A stretch of 64,000 nucleotides of DNA, taken from positions 248,001-312,000 of the forward strand of contig NZ_OBEB01000003.1 in assembly GCF_900215315.1 (NCBI RefSeq). Direction: 5' to 3'. This DNA comes from Arsukibacterium tuosuense (GTDB lineage: Bacteria > Pseudomonadota > Gammaproteobacteria > Enterobacterales > Alteromonadaceae). The position numbers and the translations under genes were made by a program. The notes under the pieces are model-generated. The model did not search any database, had not been told where the DNA came from, and saw only the letters and a program-made list of their open reading frames with translations. This document shows, piece after piece, positions 44,626-52,243 of the stretch. How positions within the stretch are numbered: the first letter of the stretch is position 1; every line of letters starts with the position of its first letter.

Positions 44626-45217
44626 GCGCATCATCTTTTTGTTATTAATCAGTTTAATCAGTCACAGCACCTATGCTGACAAATTACTTATCTTAGGTGA
44701 TAGCCTGAGCGCCGCATACGGCATGCAACAACATCAGGGCTGGCCAGCGTTGCTACAGAAAAATACCGAATGGCAGCTTATTAATGCCAGTATCAGTGGT
44801 GAGACCACCTCTGGTGGTCTGGCCCGCCTCCCTGCCCTGCTTACAGAGCATCAACCGGATGTCGTGCTGATTGTACTGGGAGGCAACGATGGTTTGCGAG
44901 GGTTCTCAGTTGAGCTTATTCAGGCAAACCTCAGTAAAATCATTACACTGGTTAAGCAGCATAATGCTCAGCCACTACTAATGCAAATACGGATCCCGCC
45001 CAACTATGGACCACGATACGTCAGACAATTTACCGCGCTCTATCCGCAGCTGGCCGAAAGACATAATGTTACCTTGTGGCCGTTTTTTATGGACAGTATT
45101 GCGATTGACAGTGATTTAATGATGGCAGATGGTATTCATCCGAATGTAGCAGCACAACCGATGATTAACGATTTTGTAGCAGATTTGCTGAAAGACTTAG
45201 AGACCAGCGATAAATAA
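44624..45217 (+). CDS. tesA: Multifunctional acyl-CoA thioesterase/arylesterase/lysophospholipase TesA
   Basis: A 197-residue SGNH hydrolase with a signal peptide (IIFLLLISLISHSTYA). Block I is GDSL with nucleophile S27 (LLILGDSLSAAYG), the glycine and asparagine blocks appear as INASISGETTSGGLARL and VLGGNDGLRG, and the catalytic Asp-His pair is in ADGIHPN. It hydrolyses acyl-CoA, esters and lysophospholipids in the periplasm. The ATG at 44624 has AGGTG upstream and gives the expected signal peptide; a longer frame upstream runs inside ybbA and is ignored. Confidence 0.94.
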   Translation: MRIIFLLLISLISHSTYADKLLILGDSLSAAYGMQQHQGWPALLQKNTEWQLINASISGETTSGGLARLPALLTEHQPDVVLIVLGGNDGLRGFSVELIQANLSKIITLVKQHNAQPLLMQIRIPPNYGPRYVRQFTALYPQLAERHNVTLWPFFMDSIAIDSDLMMADGIHPNVAAQPMINDFVADLLKDLETSDK

Positions 45218-45280
45218 AAATGGTTAATACACCGCCGACGTGGCTAGTGAAGAAAAAGTAGGAGTTAATTGAAAATTGGA

Positions 45281-45369
45281 TGGCGTCCCCTAGGGGATTC
45301 GAACCCCTGTTACCGCCGTGCCAAAGTGTTTAGCGCGGTGTCCCTACACCGCCCTCACGGCGATAGAAC
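45281..45369 (-). pseudogene. Decayed tRNA-Glu copy 1
   Basis: The 3' half (CCA end, acceptor strand, whole T arm and one side of the anticodon stem) is identical to the intact tRNA-Glu genes. After the anticodon-stem strand the sequence departs: a 14-base insert, then a nested inverted copy of the anticodon arm (GCGGTGT-CCCT-ACACCGC). The D arm and 5' acceptor strand are missing, so it cannot fold as a tRNA. It is the first of the 119-bp units. Confidence 0.85.
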
Positions 45370-45399
45370 AACTAACATAGGAGTGAACTCGGAATTGGA

Positions 45400-45488
45400 T
45401 GGCGTCCCCTAGGGGATTCGAACCCCTGTTACCGCCGTGCCAAAGTGTTTAGCGCGGTGTCCCTACATCGCCTTCACGGCGATAGAAC
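45400..45488 (-). pseudogene. Decayed tRNA-Glu copy 2
   Basis: Same structure as the copy 119 bases to the left, with only two base differences in 89 (ACATCGCCTTC against ACACCGCCCTC). The T arm and acceptor 3' strand remain perfect. The 5' half is replaced by the foldback sequence. Confidence 0.85.
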
Positions 45489-45518
45489 AAATAATATGGG
45501 AGTGAACTCGGAATTGGA

Positions 45519-45594
45519 TGGCGTCCCCTAGGGGATTCGAACCCCTGTTACCGCCGTGAAAGGGCGGTGTCCTAGGCCTCTAGACGAAGGGGAC
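45519..45594 (-). tRNA. tRNA-Glu (TTC)
   Basis: 76 bases including an encoded CCA. The minus strand begins GTCCCCTTCGTCTAGAGGCC, has the CCGCC-CTTTCAC-GGCGG anticodon arm with anticodon TTC, and the T arm with GGTTCGAATCC; it matches E. coli tRNA-Glu almost fully. Identical to the two copies to the right. Confidence 0.97.
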
Positions 45595-45639
45595 ATAACA
45601 GTACAACAACACAACAACGTAATGAATCAGTGACTAAAG

Positions 45640-45715
45640 TGGCGTCCCCTAGGGGATTCGAACCCCTGTTACCGCCGTGAAAGGGCGGTGTCCTAGGCCT
45701 CTAGACGAAGGGGAC
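45640..45715 (-). tRNA. tRNA-Glu (TTC)
   Basis: Second intact 76-base copy, identical to its neighbours, with CCA encoded. Spacers on its two sides are 45 and 31 bases long and differ from each other. Confidence 0.97.
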
Positions 45716-45746
45716 GCTGTATTCAGTCAAAGTGTGCAGATTTAAG

Positions 45747-45822
45747 TGGCGTCCCCTAGGGGATTCGAACCCCTGTTACCGCCGTGAAAGGGCGGTGTCC
45801 TAGGCCTCTAGACGAAGGGGAC
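45747..45822 (-). tRNA. tRNA-Glu (TTC)
   Basis: Third intact 76-base copy, identical to the others, 13 bases after tRNA-Ala in the direction of transcription. Confidence 0.97.
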
Positions 45823-45835
45823 GCACTGGAAATCT

Positions 45836-45911
<76 letters not shown>

Positions 45912-45963
45912 ACACTTTAGCATTCAGAAATTCGCCGGAACGTTATCGCTGAACACGGGGCGC

Positions 45964-45992
45964 ATTCTAGGGTGACACCGTAAATGTGTCAA
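45964..45992 (-). promoter_or_regulatory. Strong sigma-70 promoter of the tRNA operon with stringent-type discriminator
   Basis: On the minus strand a perfect TTGACA (45992-45987), a 17-base spacer and TAGAAT (45969-45964), followed directly by the GC-rich GCGCCCC. This is the classical stable-RNA promoter with a discriminator that gives control by ppGpp and DksA. About 52 bases separate the -10 from the first tRNA. Confidence 0.88.
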
Positions 45993-46287
45993 CAGTTTTT
46001 TCTAGCCAAAATTTTGTTCGGCCATTTTTTAAACTCTCAGGCGAAAATTCAAGCGATATATCAGCCAGCTTACTGATTTTCCAACAACTTAGCATGCTCT
46101 GTTGCTACAGAATGCCAACAGTAATTTTTAGTTCCAGCTGGTTGGTAAATAACACAAAACCCGGCACAGTTATCGTCTTTAGCTGCGATTTTGTATACAC
46201 TGCAACCATAGTGCATCTGCTGAGCTGTATGCAGAGACCAGGGACTATAGTTTCGCTACCCGCTCACTGACTAATAAGGACATTACA
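45993..46287. other. Intergenic region between the tRNA promoter and the XrtA-locus ATPase
   Basis: 295 bases without a convincing gene; a 94-codon frame across it lacks any family resemblance or ribosome-binding site. AAGGA at 46277-46281 is the ribosome-binding site of the ATPase gene. A possible -10 (TATACA) lies near 46195, without a clear -35. Confidence 0.4.
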
Positions 46288-47280
46288 ATGTATGAAGCTT
46301 ACTATGGTTTGAAAGAACGACCCTTTCAGCTGACCCCGAACCCCAGCTGGTTTTTTGCCAGTAAACTGCATAAACGCGCCCTTGCCTATCTGCAATATGG
46401 TTTAACTCAGGGTGAAGGCTTTATCGTTATTACCGGTGATGTTGGTACCGGCAAAACCACCATAGCAAATCAGCTACTTAATCAACTTAATCAAGACGAA
46501 ATTATCGCCAAGCAAATCGTTACGTCGAGATTGGCACCTGATGATTTAATCAGAATGATTGCTTCAAGCTTTAACCTGGTCGTTACCGAGCAGAACAAAG
46601 CCAGTTATCTGGATGCCATATACAGCTATCTGAAGCGTTTGCATGCGCAACATCGGCGTGCCCTGCTGTTGGTAGATGAAGCACAGAATCTGCCACTGGA
46701 ATCAATCGAAGAATTAAGAATGCTGTCTAACTTCCAGGTAAATGGCAAGCCACTGCTGCAAAGCTTTTTACTGGGTCAAAACGAGCTGAACCCGATCATT
46801 CAGGCGCCTAACATGGAGCAATTCCGCCAGCGAATTATTGCTTCTTCCAATTTGACCGCATTACAAACTGACGAGACACGAGCCTATATTGAGTTCAGGC
46901 TTAATCAGGCCGGAGCAAAAGCAGGACTGATCGAAAACGATTGTTACCCGCATATCCAGCAATTTAGTCGCGGTATTCCCAGAAAAATAAATCTGTTGAT
47001 GGACAGAGTAATGCTGTATGGCTATCTGGAAGAGCTTACAACCATTGGTGAGAAAGATCTTCAGGCTGTGGTCACTGAATTATCACAGGAAGTCGCTAAT
47101 CAGGTTATCCCGCAACCGGTAACGGAACCCAAAGCGGCTGAAACTAAGCCGACAGTGTTGTCAGATATCAACACAATGTTAGACAGCTCATTAGAGCAGA
47201 AAGTGAAACTGGCAAAAGAACTTGATCAGCTTCTGAAAAAGCAAAAACAGCTGCTGGATACCCAACATAAAGAAAACTAA
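46288..47280 (+). CDS. XrtA/PEP-CTERM locus-associated ATPase (ExeA-like)
   Basis: A 330-residue AAA ATPase. The N-terminus MYEAYYGLKERPFQLTPNPS with F22-F23 is that of GspA/ExeA-type ATPases; Walker A is GDVGTGKTT (50-58), Walker B ALLLVDEAQNL. This type is found next to exosortase A gene clusters. Unlike ExeA, it has no membrane helix; the C-terminal end is a charged coiled-coil-like tail (EQKVKLAKELDQLLKKQKQL). It is thought to energise or regulate polysaccharide assembly; the role is inferred. Convergent with the barrel-protein gene. Confidence 0.88.
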   Translation: MYEAYYGLKERPFQLTPNPSWFFASKLHKRALAYLQYGLTQGEGFIVITGDVGTGKTTIANQLLNQLNQDEIIAKQIVTSRLAPDDLIRMIASSFNLVVTEQNKASYLDAIYSYLKRLHAQHRRALLLVDEAQNLPLESIEELRMLSNFQVNGKPLLQSFLLGQNELNPIIQAPNMEQFRQRIIASSNLTALQTDETRAYIEFRLNQAGAKAGLIENDCYPHIQQFSRGIPRKINLLMDRVMLYGYLEELTTIGEKDLQAVVTELSQEVANQVIPQPVTEPKAAETKPTVLSDINTMLDSSLEQKVKLAKELDQLLKKQKQLLDTQHKEN

Positions 47281-47307
47281 CAATAATAAAAACAGAATGG
47301 CTAACTG

Positions 47308-48912
47308 TTAAAAGCTATAAATATAGGTTAGCCATACCCGGTTTTCACTACCATTAAACCTGTCTATATTGGAGTTTCGCTCTGTCCTGCGCAGCGATAA
47401 AGACATTTCTGACTGCTCAGAGAGCGTCATATCATAACCAACCGACATCAGAATATTATCGTCTTCCCGGTCGGCAAACTGATAATCAATCTGGTAAACC
47501 CGCAGTGAGGCATTAATACTGCTTCGCTCAGAAAAACGCCAGCCAGTGCGTAAACTCACACTGCGGCTGCTTTGCTCATTGTTTCGTTCAACATATTCAA
47601 GATCAGTCGCATTCAGCAGCATATTAATACTTAAGCGCCGCTTATTATAGCCCAGTGCCAGACTGGCTGAGCGGCGCAATACCAACTCCTGATCAAGTTC
47701 AACGCCAACATCAAACACCTGCTGGAATGACTCACCGGGCTGTGGCGTATAGTTAGCGTTTGGCGGCCGGAAGCAGTCGGTAACTTCTGCCGCAGAATCC
47801 GGACAAACAAATATGCCCAAATCTAATTGCTCCCGATCTAAAGAAGTCTGGGTTTGCACCGAGTCAGATACATTTAAGCGGATAGTAAGCGCCCGGATAT
47901 TATACTGTCCGGCTAAACTGGCGGTCCGGCCAAAGTAACGCCGGTCGTAAGTCCCCTCCAGCGAAGTGCGGCGACTGGGAGCCAGATAAAACGCTGTAGC
48001 CCAGTAGGTATTGTCTTCATTTTCTTGTTCAAACCGCCTGGTCGTTGAACGGTTAATTGAGACATTTATCCAGGATACCCGCCCTAACTTCAGTTCAATA
48101 CCACCACCGTATGAGGAAAACTCATTCTGATAAAAGTTATTGTTATCGGTATATTCGTAACTACCGCGACCAATTATTGATAAACGTGAGGACAGGGGCA
48201 AGCCAAACAAAGCCTGCGCTACTCTGCTATCGTAATCGGTAAGCTCCTGGCGATTGGTTCTGCTAACACTGCCCTCCAGTCGCCAGAAAGTGGTATTGGA
48301 TCGATCCCGGCTGGCAAGTAATAAACCCGCACGATAACTGTCACTGTCAAAGGCCGGCAAGCCATCATCAATATCAGGTCTGTCATACTCGCTGTGGCTA
48401 TAGTCCAGCCTGAGAGCGGCATCCAGATCACTGTACGACGCCGTAGCAAGATTAAGAAAGCTGCCATAAGAGGTTGCTTCACTTAACTCGCCTCCGGCAG
48501 TAATTTTATCGTTAAAAATACCACTTTGGCTATTGCGAACCTGATAGCTGTTACGGGCGTTAATGCCCCATGTAAGCCGGTCGTTGTATAACGACAATAC
48601 ATTACTGAAATCAAATTCATCGTAACTTCGGTTGCTACGCTGGCTATCTTCGTAAAACAATGACTCGTGTTGCCAGCTAAACCGGGTTTGCAGTACTTTA
48701 GAGGTCAGTAAAAAATCAATTGACGGTGATACCGCTAACGCCAGACCTTCGTCTGTGCCATCAGTATCGAATTCATCAATCTGGTACGCATAGCTGCTGG
48801 TTCGCAACTGTGGCGTTATCTGCGTATCCACCGCCACGGCAGGCAGTGCAACGAGCACAGATATTAACAGGCCTGAAGCAGTGGCAACGGACCGCAGCTT
48901 AACTTGCGCCAT
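47308..48912 (-). CDS. XrtA/PEP-CTERM locus outer-membrane beta-barrel protein (TIGR03016-like)
   Basis: A protein of about 534 residues with a signal peptide (SVATASGLLISVLVALPAVAV) and a long series of amphipathic beta strands rich in aromatic ends (for example WINVSINRSTTRRFEQEN, RSTNTFWRLEGSVS-type strands), ending in FNGSENRVWLTYIYSF, an outer-membrane C-terminus with a final Phe. It fits the TIGR03016 family of PEP-CTERM-locus barrel proteins and may be the pore or anchor for the polysaccharide. The ATG at 48912 (MAQVKLRS) is preferred; an ATG at 48930 is possible. Its start overlaps the kinase gene by 14 bases. Confidence 0.82.
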   Translation of the reverse strand: MAQVKLRSVATASGLLISVLVALPAVAVDTQITPQLRTSSYAYQIDEFDTDGTDEGLALAVSPSIDFLLTSKVLQTRFSWQHESLFYEDSQRSNRSYDEFDFSNVLSLYNDRLTWGINARNSYQVRNSQSGIFNDKITAGGELSEATSYGSFLNLATASYSDLDAALRLDYSHSEYDRPDIDDGLPAFDSDSYRAGLLLASRDRSNTTFWRLEGSVSRTNRQELTDYDSRVAQALFGLPLSSRLSIIGRGSYEYTDNNNFYQNEFSSYGGGIELKLGRVSWINVSINRSTTRRFEQENEDNTYWATAFYLAPSRRTSLEGTYDRRYFGRTASLAGQYNIRALTIRLNVSDSVQTQTSLDREQLDLGIFVCPDSAAEVTDCFRPPNANYTPQPGESFQQVFDVGVELDQELVLRRSASLALGYNKRRLSINMLLNATDLEYVERNNEQSSRSVSLRTGWRFSERSSINASLRVYQIDYQFADREDDNILMSVGYDMTLSEQSEMSLSLRRTERNSNIDRFNGSENRVWLTYIYSF

Positions 48913-49789
48913 AGTAATAGCCATAACCATAACCTTTTCCCTGGTTCCGGTGTGCTTTATTAATCAGAAAACCTACTGCCATTTCTTTTGGCAACAATGA
49001 CACAGACTGCTCAATTTCCGCCAGGCGGGTACGGTTCTCTTCAACCACTACCACTGCCTGACCACACATCGCCGCCATTACCGCGGTTTCGTTCACTCCT
49101 AACAGCGGCGGTGCATCAAAAATAACAATCCGGTCAGAATAACGGGTGGCAAACTCATTGACCAGTTGCGACATGCGCTCACTGGCGAGCAATTCAGTTG
49201 ATAAATGATGTGGCGAACCCGCGGTGATAATCTTAAGTCGTTCGACATTGGTGCTTAGCAGGATGTCTGGCACTGTCACATCTGGCGATTGCAGATAATC
49301 AGTCAGTCCTAAATTGTGACTAATATTGAGGGTTTTACTGACATTAGGCCGCAACACATCAGCGTCAACCAGCAGCACAGTTTTATCCTGCTCCAGCGCG
49401 ATACTCAGCGCCAGATTAATAGCAGAAAAGGTTTTCCCCTCACCCGGTCTGGAACTGCTGACAAGTATCAGATTGGGATGCTGCAGCGTTTTACTTAAAA
49501 CACCGAACGCATTGTTAATCAATTTTCGCTTGATTACCCGATACTCTTCATTAATCAGCCGGCGATCTTTCGACAAAGAAACAAAGTTTTTCTTCTCCAG
49601 CAACGCTAAATCCAGCTGCACAAGGTGCGATGACGCGTCCTGGTTAAAAGACTGTTCCTGGCCGGCGCCCTGCTGTGAAATGCCAGGCTCGTCTGCCTGC
49701 ATTTGCGGCGAATTCTTCTGCCTGTTATTTTCAGCCTGGCCAGTGCTATCTCGATTTAACTTGGTTACTGCTTTTTCAATAGTACTCAT
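48899..49789 (-). CDS. XrtA-associated tyrosine autokinase (BY-kinase)
   Basis: A 296-residue cytoplasmic BY-kinase. Walker A SSSRPGEGKTFSAINLAL (111-128), Walker A' LLVDADVLRP (139-148) and Walker B IVIFDAPPL (221-229) are all present. The C-terminal end has a tyrosine cluster, GYGYGYYYGAS (286-296), the autophosphorylated tail. The N-terminal 60 residues are Gln-rich and disordered-looking. The partner is the Wzz-like protein, whose stop overlaps this start by four bases (ATGA). It regulates chain length and export of the polysaccharide. Confidence 0.93.
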   Translation of the reverse strand: MSTIEKAVTKLNRDSTGQAENNRQKNSPQMQADEPGISQQGAGQEQSFNQDASSHLVQLDLALLEKKNFVSLSKDRRLINEEYRVIKRKLINNAFGVLSKTLQHPNLILVSSSRPGEGKTFSAINLALSIALEQDKTVLLVDADVLRPNVSKTLNISHNLGLTDYLQSPDVTVPDILLSTNVERLKIITAGSPHHLSTELLASERMSQLVNEFATRYSDRIVIFDAPPLLGVNETAVMAAMCGQAVVVVEENRTRLAEIEQSVSLLPKEMAVGFLINKAHRNQGKGYGYGYYYGAS

Positions 49790-51378
49790 CGGATTACCCT
49801 TAACAACAACTCGGCTGACCGTCCAAACAGCATCTCATTACTCAGCAATGCCAGGTAACATAATACCAGAGCGCCACTTAACGCAGTAAAGTACACAAAA
49901 TGCAGCCTCACCTGTTTTAAAATAGCGTTTTTCTCGGTATGAGACACCACGCCAAATATCGGCAAATCAGTAATGCTCTGCAGTTGCGATGCGCGGGATA
50001 ACACAGGAGAAATAAGACTACGTAAAAATGCCATGGCAACACCTGCCGCCACACCTAACAGTAGCACAGCAGTGTAATACAGCCCTCTGGGTGGACCAGA
50101 TGGCGTCAAGGGTACCCGAGGTGGTTCAATAATATTAAATTGCACATCCTGTTCGGTAGCCTCAGCACGGCGTGATAACTCAGCTTGCTCGCGCTTACCC
50201 AGTAATGCCTCATACTTCGACTTTGTAATCTGGTAATCACGATTCAGACCGGTAAATTCAGCTTCAATTTCCGGAATAAGGTTTAACTTACTTTCCAGTT
50301 CATCGACCTGGTCAGCATAAGCCTGCACCCTTACCCGGGTTGAGGCTACTTCAGTTTCCAGTCTGGCGACGTTAATGCGTAATTCCTGATAAACCGGGTT
50401 CTGATTATAACTACTGCCACTCCGGCCTTCCGGCGAGCTGTTAGCAACTAACTGTAACTCTTCTTCCCGCTGTGTTTCTAAACGCTCAAGCAGCCGTTTA
50501 GTTTCCTGCACATCCGGATGGTTTTCAGTGTAACGAATAAGCAAGCCATCTAACTGTGCAGATAAACTGCGGATCCGTTCATCGTATTGGGTTGCCACTC
50601 CGCCACCACCACCGGCAAATGGCATCACCCCAAATACCGGCTCTTCGCCCGTCAACTGACTTTTAGCAGAGGCTAAGCGTGTTTCCTGCTCTCTGAGCTC
50701 CAGTCTTGCAGCCTCAAGCCGGCGCTTTTCCTGGGTCAACTGGCTGTAATAATCACTTTCATTACCCTGCAGCATTGCCATCCGGTTCTTTTTAAAATCT
50801 GATAAGCGTAACTCAGCTTCAACTAAGCGGCTTTCGTATTCTGCAATTTCACTGTTCAGAAAGCTCTCTGCTGCCTGAGAGTCAGCCCGGCTGGAACCAA
50901 GACGGTTTTCAACGAAGGTATTCAGGGTTTCCTGCACCACACTTAACGCACGTTGCGGTACCGGATTACTGTATGAAATAACGTATATATTTTCCCGGCC
51001 AGAGCCTGCAATTTTGATATTGTTTTGCAGCGAATCAATCAACGCTTCAAATTGCTTCTCGTCTTTTGCCTGAATATCCAAATCGGTTGCCCTGGCAATC
51101 TTTTCCAGATTTGGCCGGCTTAGCAAGGTTCTGGCCATCAGCTGAATTTCCTGATTGGTATCACCTCTAAATGCCAGACCACGAAGCAGGGGTTCCAGAA
51201 AGGTCCGGGTCTCAACGAACAATCGGGCATTCGCTTCATATGTCGGGGGTAAGCTGTATACATAAAACCAACCCACCGGGCATACCAACCAGGCAGTAAT
51301 CACAATATATCGCCGGCGCAACCAGATACCTTGTAAATAGGTATGAAGTAGCTCTATCGCCTGTTGCAACTCTCTCAT
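49786..51378 (-). CDS. XrtA-locus polysaccharide chain-length determinant (Wzz-like)
   Basis: A 530-residue inner-membrane protein with helices near residues 21-40 (YIVITAWLVCPVGWFYVYS) and near 430-448 (LYYTAVLLLGVAAGVAMAF), and a third near 495-510. Between them lies a long periplasmic coiled coil (about 155-260 and 290-400). This is the pepcterm chain-length family, longer than O-antigen Wzz. A glycine-rich stretch GGGGG sits near residue 255. GGAGG is five bases before the ATG. Partner of the tyrosine kinase, downstream in the same operon. Confidence 0.92.
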   Translation of the reverse strand: MRELQQAIELLHTYLQGIWLRRRYIVITAWLVCPVGWFYVYSLPPTYEANARLFVETRTFLEPLLRGLAFRGDTNQEIQLMARTLLSRPNLEKIARATDLDIQAKDEKQFEALIDSLQNNIKIAGSGRENIYVISYSNPVPQRALSVVQETLNTFVENRLGSSRADSQAAESFLNSEIAEYESRLVEAELRLSDFKKNRMAMLQGNESDYYSQLTQEKRRLEAARLELREQETRLASAKSQLTGEEPVFGVMPFAGGGGGVATQYDERIRSLSAQLDGLLIRYTENHPDVQETKRLLERLETQREEELQLVANSSPEGRSGSSYNQNPVYQELRINVARLETEVASTRVRVQAYADQVDELESKLNLIPEIEAEFTGLNRDYQITKSKYEALLGKREQAELSRRAEATEQDVQFNIIEPPRVPLTPSGPPRGLYYTAVLLLGVAAGVAMAFLRSLISPVLSRASQLQSITDLPIFGVVSHTEKNAILKQVRLHFVYFTALSGALVLCYLALLSNEMLFGRSAELLLRVIR

Positions 51379-51424
51379 TTATCCTCCGTGAACAACATAT
51401 CCATTACTGCCAGTCAACCAATTA

Positions 51425-52060
51425 CTAAAACCATGCTTCAGGGATAATCACAATATCGCCCGGCAAAATATCAACGTTAGCGCTAATATTGCCATCGCGG
51501 ATCAAATCGTCCAGCCTTAAGCTGTAGGTAACCTGGCCGCCACTGCTGGTACGTACCAATTTAGCGCCATTACCGTCGGCAAACTCAGTCAGGCCGCCAA
51601 CTGCTATCATCAGGTCCAGCACTGTCATATATTCCCGGTAGCTGACGGCCTGAGGATTAGTCGCTTCGCCAATTACCCTGACCTGTTCGCTGTAGGGGCC
51701 AACAAAATTGGAGACAGAAACCGTTACTACCGGATCACGGATGTATTTACCCAGGATCTGTTCCATATCGCGGGCTACCTGAGTCGGTGTTTTGCCACTA
51801 ACAGGCACATCTTCCACCAGCGACGTCGAAATTTTGCCGTCAGGCCTGACAATAAAGCTGCCCGATAACTCGGGGTTACGCCAGACAAAAATACTAAGAC
51901 TGTCATTGGGACCCACCAGATACTGGTAGTTTGATACAGAAGTGGTAAGGGATTCCTGCACTGTTGCGCGGGGAAGTTGCCTGCTACTGGAACAAGCCGT
52001 GATAGTACTTAGTGAGACCAGCACCATTACCAGTGCCGCTAAGAGTCGGTTTGCAATCAT
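51425..52060 (-). CDS. XrtA-locus polysaccharide export lipoprotein (Wza-like)
   Basis: A 211-residue protein with a lipoprotein signal (LVSLSTITACSSSRQ, lipid-attached cysteine in the ITAC box), a Poly_export domain (YLVGPNDSLSIFVWRNPELS, IRPDGKIS-like segment) and a SLBB-type fold (RVIGEATNPQAVSYREYMTV). It forms the outer-membrane end of the export channel. AAAGGA about nine bases upstream supports the ATG at 52060. First gene of the minus-strand export operon (Wza-Wzz-kinase-barrel). Confidence 0.93.
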   Translation of the reverse strand: MIANRLLAALVMVLVSLSTITACSSSRQLPRATVQESLTTSVSNYQYLVGPNDSLSIFVWRNPELSGSFIVRPDGKISTSLVEDVPVSGKTPTQVARDMEQILGKYIRDPVVTVSVSNFVGPYSEQVRVIGEATNPQAVSYREYMTVLDLMIAVGGLTEFADGNGAKLVRTSSGGQVTYSLRLDDLIRDGNISANVDILPGDIVIIPEAWF

Positions 52061-52243
52061 AAAAACGCGTCCTTTTGTTTGCTGCGAGCATAATATAACG
52101 CAAAACTTTACTCTTGTGCTGCATTTTTTGAAAATTAAATTTATATATTGTTCTAGAAAAAGCGCGAATTTTAGGCTAAATTAGACCTCACAGTGCAGTA
52201 GTTGGAAGCTCTGCACAAGCAACAAACGCACAAGGAAGTCGTT
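52061..52243. other. Divergent regulatory region of the two polysaccharide operons
   Basis: 183 AT-rich bases between the export operon (minus) and the sugar-transferase operon (plus). It must hold both promoters. No site matching sigma-54 (GG-N10-GC) or a clear -35/-10 pair was found. A 14-codon in-frame extension of the plus gene starts with TTG at 52202 but is less likely than the ATG. Confidence 0.4.

Larger units (their letters stand above)
45281..45594 (-). repeat. Tandem 119-bp units carrying two decayed and one intact tRNA-Glu
   Basis: The positions 45281, 45400 and 45519 begin equivalent units at exact 119-base spacing, with shared linker GGAGTGAACTCGGAATTGGA before units 2 and 3 and a diverged version before unit 1. 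Unit 3 contains the intact tRNA gene. This shows duplication by unequal exchange or replication slippage followed by rearrangement. Confidence 0.85.

Noticed and set aside
45986..46270. 94-codon frame between the tRNA promoter and the ATPase
   Set aside because: It begins inside the tRNA promoter, has no ribosome-binding site and looks like random composition.
52202..52220. GG/GC pair resembling a sigma-54 promoter before the sugar-transferase gene
   Set aside because: The distance between GG and GC is nine, not twelve, so it does not fit sigma-54.
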